NCBI GenBank assembly: GCA_037447655.1
Contig: JBBHKE010000323.1
Location: 628,484-692,483 of the forward strand
DNA: 64,000 nucleotides
From: Zygnema cylindricum
Lineage: Eukaryota; Streptophyta; Zygnematophyceae; Zygnematales; Zygnemataceae
Reading direction: 5' to 3'
The first letter of the stretch is position 1; each line of letters starts with the position of its first letter. The notes beneath the pieces were generated by a model, which worked only from the letters and a program-made list of their open reading frames with translations, did not search any database and was not told the DNA's origin. Positions 58,755 through 64,000 of this stretch are shown here, in pieces. The position numbers and the translations under genes are program-made.

Positions 58755-59318
58755 AACCATGAATTGCTATTAGCTTTTGTAAATAATTCGCCCCCCCCAA
58801 TTTTTGACCCAAATTTTTAAATAGAGTGAATAATTCTAAAATGTTTTTAACGTTATTTTAGGTACCACAGTTATTAAGGTTAATAACTGTAAATAGTGTC
58901 GTTCTAAATAATGTGGCGTACGGACTGTTCTGTTCTTTACCATTTTGCACTTTAATAAGTAAAAATGTACAAAAAAATAGTTAAATACAATCGCGCGCGC
59001 GCATGTGAATGTGCACTCGAAAAATGTGTGACAAGAAAAGTGTGATGTTACACGATTCACGGTGTAGCGTTAACATTAAACTGAGTGAAAATTGCCGTCA
59101 CATGTGGATGTCAGAATCAAGAGATAGACTTCGAGCATTTTTTACGTTGAAAGATCTTAATCGTCGACAATTGTTACAGTGATAATCCCAAATGAGTGTT
59201 ATTGATAAATTGGAGTTATTTTTTTTGTTATAAAAATCAAAAATTCTAAATTAACGTTAATAATGCTAGCTGTTTTTTAACCCTAATTATTTCATAACGC
59301 TAATAGCGATTCACGGTG
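58755..59318. mobile_element. TIR element N4 (degraded, internally composite)
   Basis: Right end GCTAATAGCGATTCACGGTG followed by TA; left end near 58760 is eroded (GAATTGCTATTAGC). A second terminus of the same type (CGATTCACGGTGTA) occurs inside at about 59051-59065, so one copy sits in another. The middle (58905-59040) matches 30107-30215 of N1. Confidence 0.65.
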
Positions 59319-59646
59319 TACTTTAATTGGACCAATGTGTACTTAAAACGTGCCATCTTTGTCAAAGTGACTTGACCTTGCCCAACCAAAATAGTCACTG
59401 CCATGATCAATTCCTTAAAAAACGCTAAACTTCCCGAGGGGCTTAACGTTCAACGTAACACATGGAAATATGTTCCGACAGGAATTTCTCGTAATAGTGA
59501 GCGTTGTACGGCCATTTTGAGAAGTTGCAGTGGAATTGAGGATGCGTATGTGTTTCTAGTTTTATACGGACTTGTGGTGCTTTGCTCCATGGGAACGAAC
59601 TGGCATAGAAACGCGTAAATCGCATAAGCCTAGACACAGCTACATA

Positions 59647-59837
59647 CACTGTGTATCTATCGTTTTCTTCGCCAGTTAAAACATCTTTTATCCGTAAACA
59701 TTTGTCTGATTATGGATCTAACCGTTGCGGTTGAAAGGCAAGATTCTCACCTTCTGATTGGCATTCTCCATGTGAAAATCGGACAAGTGTGTACGGAGAG
59801 AATATGTTTTAAGTGGCAAAAAAATTACTAACAGTAA
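59647..59837. mobile_element. MITE-like element O4
   Basis: CACTGTGTATCTATCG after TA, then CGCCAGTTAAAACATC and the inverted partner ATATGTTTTAAGTGGC. Right terminus degraded. Confidence 0.7.
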
Positions 59838-59913
59838 GGGTATGTCCCCATGTGCAAAAGTAAGAGTTTTTATATGCCGTTTTCCTGTAAAAGTTAGCGT
59901 CGTACCGCATAAG
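59835..59913 (+). repeat. dispersed short repeat Q, copy 3
   Basis: AAGGGTATGTCCCCATGTG followed by the GTTTTCCTG and GTCGTACCGC blocks, in the same orientation as copy 1. Confidence 0.55.
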
Positions 59914-60298
59914 TTTTAACTGTACAGAAAAATCGAAAAAAAGAGAAGTACATTTTGCGTCGTTATTATTGTTATGTTGTTCATCTCAGACAAAGGCGGC
60001 TAATAAGTCTTTTGTTTCATCCGATAATTTTACCTCGTTTTTACCGGCCAGAATAACCAACAAAAAAAAATCATTGCGCTTTAAATTGGTTTTATTATGT
60101 CACACTCAATCTACTGTACAAATCGGTTGTTCTAAAATTAGCTATATAATTAAAAGCAACCATATCATTTTAATGAGCCTTGGAAGACTATCTTAGCATT
60201 TGAAGCATTGGAAACGACACTTCCTCAACCATGGACATCCTCCTTGGGCAGAGTTTCCAAAGGCAAGTTGTCTACAAATGCCACGCAATGTTATGTGA
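59914..60298. other. non-coding, upstream of LINE remnant
   Basis: No independent gene. From about 60210 it may be the frameshifted continuation of the LINE-like ORF. Confidence 0.4.
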
Positions 60299-61060
60299 CG
60301 TCTCCGATTCTCACCAGCTCAGTTCACCACTGCCCTTCGGTTTCGCCTCGGCCTCCCCCATCCTCCTTTACTTGGCTCTCTTGTTTGTGCATGTGGTCGT
60401 GTCTTGGGGGCCGATGGTGTCCATTTGCTTCGTTGCTCCCATGGGGGAGATTTGATCCAGGCGCACGACACTATTCGAGACACCGTTGCCACTATTGCTT
60501 CAGAAGGGGGCTTTTCTGTGCGTCGTGAGGTTTCTCATATTATTCCCTCGCGTCGGATCGATGTTGTTTTGCTTGATGGTGCCCGTCGCATTTTCGGTGA
60601 TATTGTTCTGGCGAACCCTACTTCAGCTACAGTTGTTGGTCAGGCGGCTCGACATCTTGGGGTGGCAGCTCGTGATGCGGCTAAGGCGAAAGAGCGTGAT
60701 TATGCCCACCGGGACCCTATGGATGACTTTATCCCGATGGCGGTCGAGATCTTTGGTTGTTTGGGTGTTGCACTAGACGAGTTTCTCCGTACTTGTGCTC
60801 GACGTGCTTTCGAGCGTCGAGGACCTGGGAGCCCTCCTCCTTCGGTCCTTACTTCTTTTTACCGTCAACGCTTATATGTGGCTCTACAACGAGTGCAGGC
60901 TTCTATTCTCCTCCGACGACTGTTGCGGTTATGGATCGTCGCCGTGCTCCGGAACTCCCTCAACGTGCTCCCCCGGGCTGGGGGGACTTACGGGGATGAT
61001 TTTCGTAGATATTTAATTGAGTTAGGGTTGGGGTTGGGGTTTGTATTTTTGTTTTTGTGA
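60299..61060 (+). pseudogene. C-terminal remnant of a non-LTR retrotransposon ORF
   Basis: Open for 253 codons in a GC-richer tract than its surroundings. A cysteine/histidine finger C-A-C-G...HLLRCSHGGD is followed by HDTIRDTV, a GFSVRREV strand and RRIDVVLLDG...FGDIVLANP, which resembles the E...D...(D/E)xK-like nuclease segment found after the reverse transcriptase in some algal and protist non-LTR elements. Then come a helical VEIFGCLGVALDEFLR part and a SVLTSFYRQRLYVALQRVQA end. The reverse transcriptase itself is absent, and an in-frame stop at 60296 marks the upstream break. Not a host gene as far as can be seen; family assignment is by motif memory. Confidence 0.6.
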
Positions 61061-61269
61061 GTTGCCGTGCTTTTCATTTTGAGTTAGGGTGCTTTTATCT
61101 TCCTTGTTGTTGCTTCCTTTTTTTAGGGTGTGTTCTTGTCGCTCTTTTTGTTTTTTATTATTGTTGTTTTTCAGTGTTGGTCATGCCATCCCTTTTGTAC
61201 CCCCAGACTCAGATGGTTTACCATCGTGCTTTTTAATTTATCCTGCAAGGCATTTTTCACAATTTGGTG
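61061..61269. other. T/G-rich sequence after LINE remnant
   Basis: GGGTTGGGGTTGGGGTTTG overlaps the ORF end at about 61024-61042. Possibly the element's 3' untranslated region. No gene. Confidence 0.4.
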
Positions 61270-61437
61270 CGTCATCACATTGTACACGGTGACAGCCGTT
61301 ACGGATTGTCGACGTGTATAATCGTCACACCCTTAAGTGACAACTTCGTTTGTTACCTGAAATCCGGATCCGCCGGATCTCCGATAAAATACAAAGTAAG
61401 TTCGCTGTGTTACAGGTACATGGGGACATCCCCTAAT
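61270..61437 (+). repeat. dispersed repeat P, copy 2
   Basis: Collinear with 37107-37280, including ACACGGTGACAGCCGT and the TCCGGATCCGCCGGATC near-palindrome, ending ACATGGGGACATCCCC. Confidence 0.7.
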
Positions 61438-61463
61438 ATCGATACACGTTGTACATTACAGTA

Positions 61464-62008
61464 CACCGCCAATCACTATTAGCGTAGTGTACGCTAATTC
61501 CGTCCCGCTTTTTTATTTTATTCTCCATTAGCGTAGTTCATTCTATTTTTTTCTTTACTCTATTTAGGGTTAATTTTTAGTACCGTACAAAACAGAAGTA
61601 CGTCATAATTTATTAAGTGTGGTGTACGGATGGTGTCAAATCGTACAACATTGTACCATTTTAAGTGAAAAAGTATAATTAATGAGTTTCAGTAACCGCG
61701 GACGCATGAGAATGTGCGCTCTAAAAAGGGGACATGATCGGGTTGTCAAATATCACGTTCGCACATATTCGTCCAGCAACCACGTTCCGACTGTGTGAAC
61801 GTACGATTTGTCAGATTTTGTGCTAATACCTATATTAGTGTAAGCATGTTTGCGACCGACATTTATTTTTTCAAAGACCCAAATTATAATTATTAAACAA
61901 AATGAATGTATGTTTTTTCTCAAAAATTTCAAATTCTTAATTACCGTAAACAATGGTAATTATTCATGTACGCTAAAAAAACTTCTACGCTAATAGCGAT
62001 AGGCGGTG
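61464..62008. mobile_element. TIR element N3 (545 bp, TA target duplication)
   Basis: Ends CACCGCCAATCACTATTAGC and GCTAATAGCGATAGGCGGTG, inverted with two mismatches, flanked by TA on both sides. The interior 61610-61745 matches the N1 core (GTGTACGGA, TAAGTGAAAAAGTA, GCATGAGAATGTGC). No transposase. Confidence 0.85.
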
Positions 62009-62499
62009 TAGTGTGCGGTAGCAGTAGATCTTTAGCGTTGACCTGTCTGACGTCATATAGCGCTCATCTTAGCGTCATGAGCTCTATATGACCGTACAGA
62101 ATCCGTGGCATGTTTACGACAAAACATTTAGTACTGCCGTCAGCATGCAGTTCTTCCTACACTATGGATATGCTTCATGTAAAACAGTAAAAACGATTAG
62201 AGGATTTAAGAACCCTTTTTAGTTTTTACTTCCAGAAATTAAACATCATGCACTTAATTCGGGCTTTTTGCGCTCCGTCTAAGGGTACTTTCGCGTGTAA
62301 CTGAAACGCAATCTTGCTACTTTGTTTTTTATCGAAGATTCTCCGTACAAATTTCAGAGCATTCGGATGTAAACGCAAATAACTTGTTACTTAAAAAAGT
62401 GACTTACGTAGACGTGTACGAAACAATATGACAGATGAAGTGGTACACAAAATGAGGCGAAACTTCCACTCGGCTTCAATTTGAGGCGTCTCTCTGCAC
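62009..62499. other. non-coding
   Basis: 62276-62365 matches 35256-35345 (TAAGGGTACTTTCGC... and CGAAGATTCTCCGTAC). No gene. Confidence 0.45.
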
Positions 62500-62924
62500 C
62501 ATAGTTTAAAAGTAGGAGTTTCTATTATAGGCCTTTTGTCGGCGCCTTTATCGTAAGTTGTGTTATGGGCTTTTCATGTGATCTTATTAAATATCTATTT
62601 TGATCAGCGATCGTCCGATCGTCCAAATCTGACGATAGTCCTATCGTAAGTTGTGTTACTTTCATCATCGACCGTCCGATCGTCTAAATCTGACGGTTTA
62701 AATAAAAAATACCTCAAAACTCACAGAAAAATATTTTTTTGTCCGAATGTTTTTCAAAATTTAGACATGACGTTTATTTCTCTATCGTTCGGTGTGCAAC
62801 TCAACCCTGTTACTATTTTTTTTCATTTTGCGACCAATACTATAAGGGTCTTAAGGTCACATTGTATGTTTTGCGTACAATAGGCATATTGTGTCGGCCT
62901 ACTTTCACCTACTTTTGAACAATG
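62500..62924. mobile_element. hAT-like non-autonomous element M2 (425 bp)
   Basis: CATAGTTTAAAAGTAGG at the left, CCTACTTTTGAACAATG at the right, imperfect 8-bp flanks CTCTGCAC and CTTCGCAC. About collinear with M1 including the CGATCGTCCGATCGTCC block. Older than M1 by end decay. Confidence 0.82.
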
Positions 62925-63169
62925 CTTCGCACGCTGTACAATTTTTTTGACTTCGTAATGTCCGTACGCCACATTGTCGACTTGTCGAAACCCTAAATTA
63001 CCTTTCGCTGTCGCACAGAAATGCGGTTTCGTTTGTCGTCTTCCTACTTGCCGACAGGTGCCCAATGTTTTTCCTACGCTGTATGTGTGAAGACACGTGT
63101 GTTTGAGAGAGCCCCCTGTACGGAAATCAGCGCAGCACAGGCTGGAAACGTGTAGTGTTTTTTTTTTTT

Positions 63170-63520
63170 TTGTACTCCGCGCACAAAATTTGTAAAAAAA
63201 ATCCAACACGTGCGAAATCATCTGCCTGTTCGCTCACCTTATAGAACTTCATTTAAAATCACCTCGTGAGGTGATTTTATGTAAAGTTTGAACATGAGCT
63301 GGAAGGACGCGAAAGTGGGTCGAAATGCGCTAGACGACAAATTGCATTACGCTAGACGACAAACTGCAGTACATATAGAGTTTAAGGGTAACGCAACTTG
63401 TACGGTGGTAATATTATTTTCTTGGTACGGCTGCTGATTTTATCGTTTTTTTCTAATCTATGGAGCAAAACGACAGAAAATAGCTGTAACTTTAGCACAT
63501 GTGAAAGTACCCTAACGATG
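63170..63520. repeat. dispersed repeat R, copy 2
   Basis: Same order as copy 1 at 34915-35275: CGCACAAAATT box, TCACCTCGTGAGGTGA (palindrome 63254-63279, imperfect at its centre), two CTAGACGACAAA boxes, CTTGTACGGTGGTAAT, and ending GTGAAAGTACCCTAA. Confidence 0.85.
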
Positions 63521-64000
63521 GGCATTTCGTCAACCCTAAGTTCTAACCAAACTTCGGATTTTTTGCGTAAAGTATAGGAAAACGTATAGTATGCGTACTT
63601 TTTACGCGCGTACCATTTTGCAACTTTTAACATACGACTTGACCACCCAGGTGGAACTCGCAGAGAATCAGGAGAAAATCGGAATCATTTTTGACTTTCA
63701 ATCGCCAGAGGCGTTGGGCTGTTTTTTTTCCCTTTCCTTTCACGCAATCCACACTATTCACGAACTTGGAGTGATTCTGTCTCTTTAGAAGACGCTTCTC
63801 CACTCCTGATTTGACCAAGGCAGTCTATTTTGTTTTTTTGTGGACTTGCGACAGGTGAACTGACGAAAATAACAAAAAGAAATCTACGACAAATATAATT
63901 ATGCAGCTTGCAGGCATTTTTCCTGTGAAACCGTACATATCTCTGTCGTGACACGGCCGTCGGGTGGCAATCCGTACTAGTTAGAAAATATCAATCAACC
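63521..64000. other. non-coding to window end
   Basis: No gene, RNA or repeat boundary recognised. Confidence 0.5.

Overview
This is a nuclear, repeat-dominated eukaryotic window, most likely from a streptophyte (a charophyte-type green alga or early-diverging plant). The evidence is plant-type Ty1/copia and Ty3/gypsy elements, a six-exon gene matching the plant ACT-domain-repeat family of the ACR9/ACR10 type, and an AMI1-like amidase-signature gene with many pyrimidine-rich introns. The species assignment is inference. No prokaryotic gene, CRISPR array, rRNA or intact tRNA gene was seen.

Bases 1-29.6 kb are a stack of nested, mostly minus-strand LTR retrotransposons. Copia element A (right end only, 1-2445) abuts C (2446-5123), which abuts a reverse-transcriptase fragment D (5124-5728). 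A complete but decayed copia, B (6251-12719, two 1057-bp LTRs, 5-bp target duplication GTTAC), sits inside the 3' LTR of an older copia, F (5729-18061). The second LTR of F still shows the empty site. Then come pol remnant G (18062-20214), an oppositely oriented lone LTR H (20215-21263), a short tandem-repeat spacer, 5' LTR plus gag of E (22132-24284) and a decayed gypsy element J (24285-29588). A, C and E carry a primer-binding site that matches the anticodon arm of initiator tRNA-Met (half-tRNA priming, as in Drosophila copia). Its ATG is in frame with gag. Several LTRs also hold an antisense tRNA-like A-box/B-box module.

Bases 29.6-40.9 kb and 46.6-53 kb are gene-free: TIR elements with TA target duplications (N and O groups), hAT-like elements with 8-bp duplications (K and M groups), a 137-bp tandem repeat running into a roughly 900-bp CAT/ATC array, and an unequal segmental duplication (48.29-49.17 kb and 49.90-51.88 kb). 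That duplication preserves the empty sites of two hAT-like insertions.

Two host genes were found. An ACR9/10-like gene lies on the minus strand at 41031-45728 (six exons, 424 residues, open and complete). An amidase-signature gene lies on the plus strand at 53112-58349. It is recognisable from the catalytic lysine to the C-terminal core, but a short exon is unlocated, about 50 residues are missing before exon 7, and the frame runs into a 66-nt T tract, so it may be non-functional or misassembled. The last 6 kb hold a non-LTR retrotransposon C-terminal remnant (60299-61060) and further copies of the dispersed repeats. The host genes show no operon-like relationship; the common theme is successive transposon invasion around two ordinary plant-type genes.
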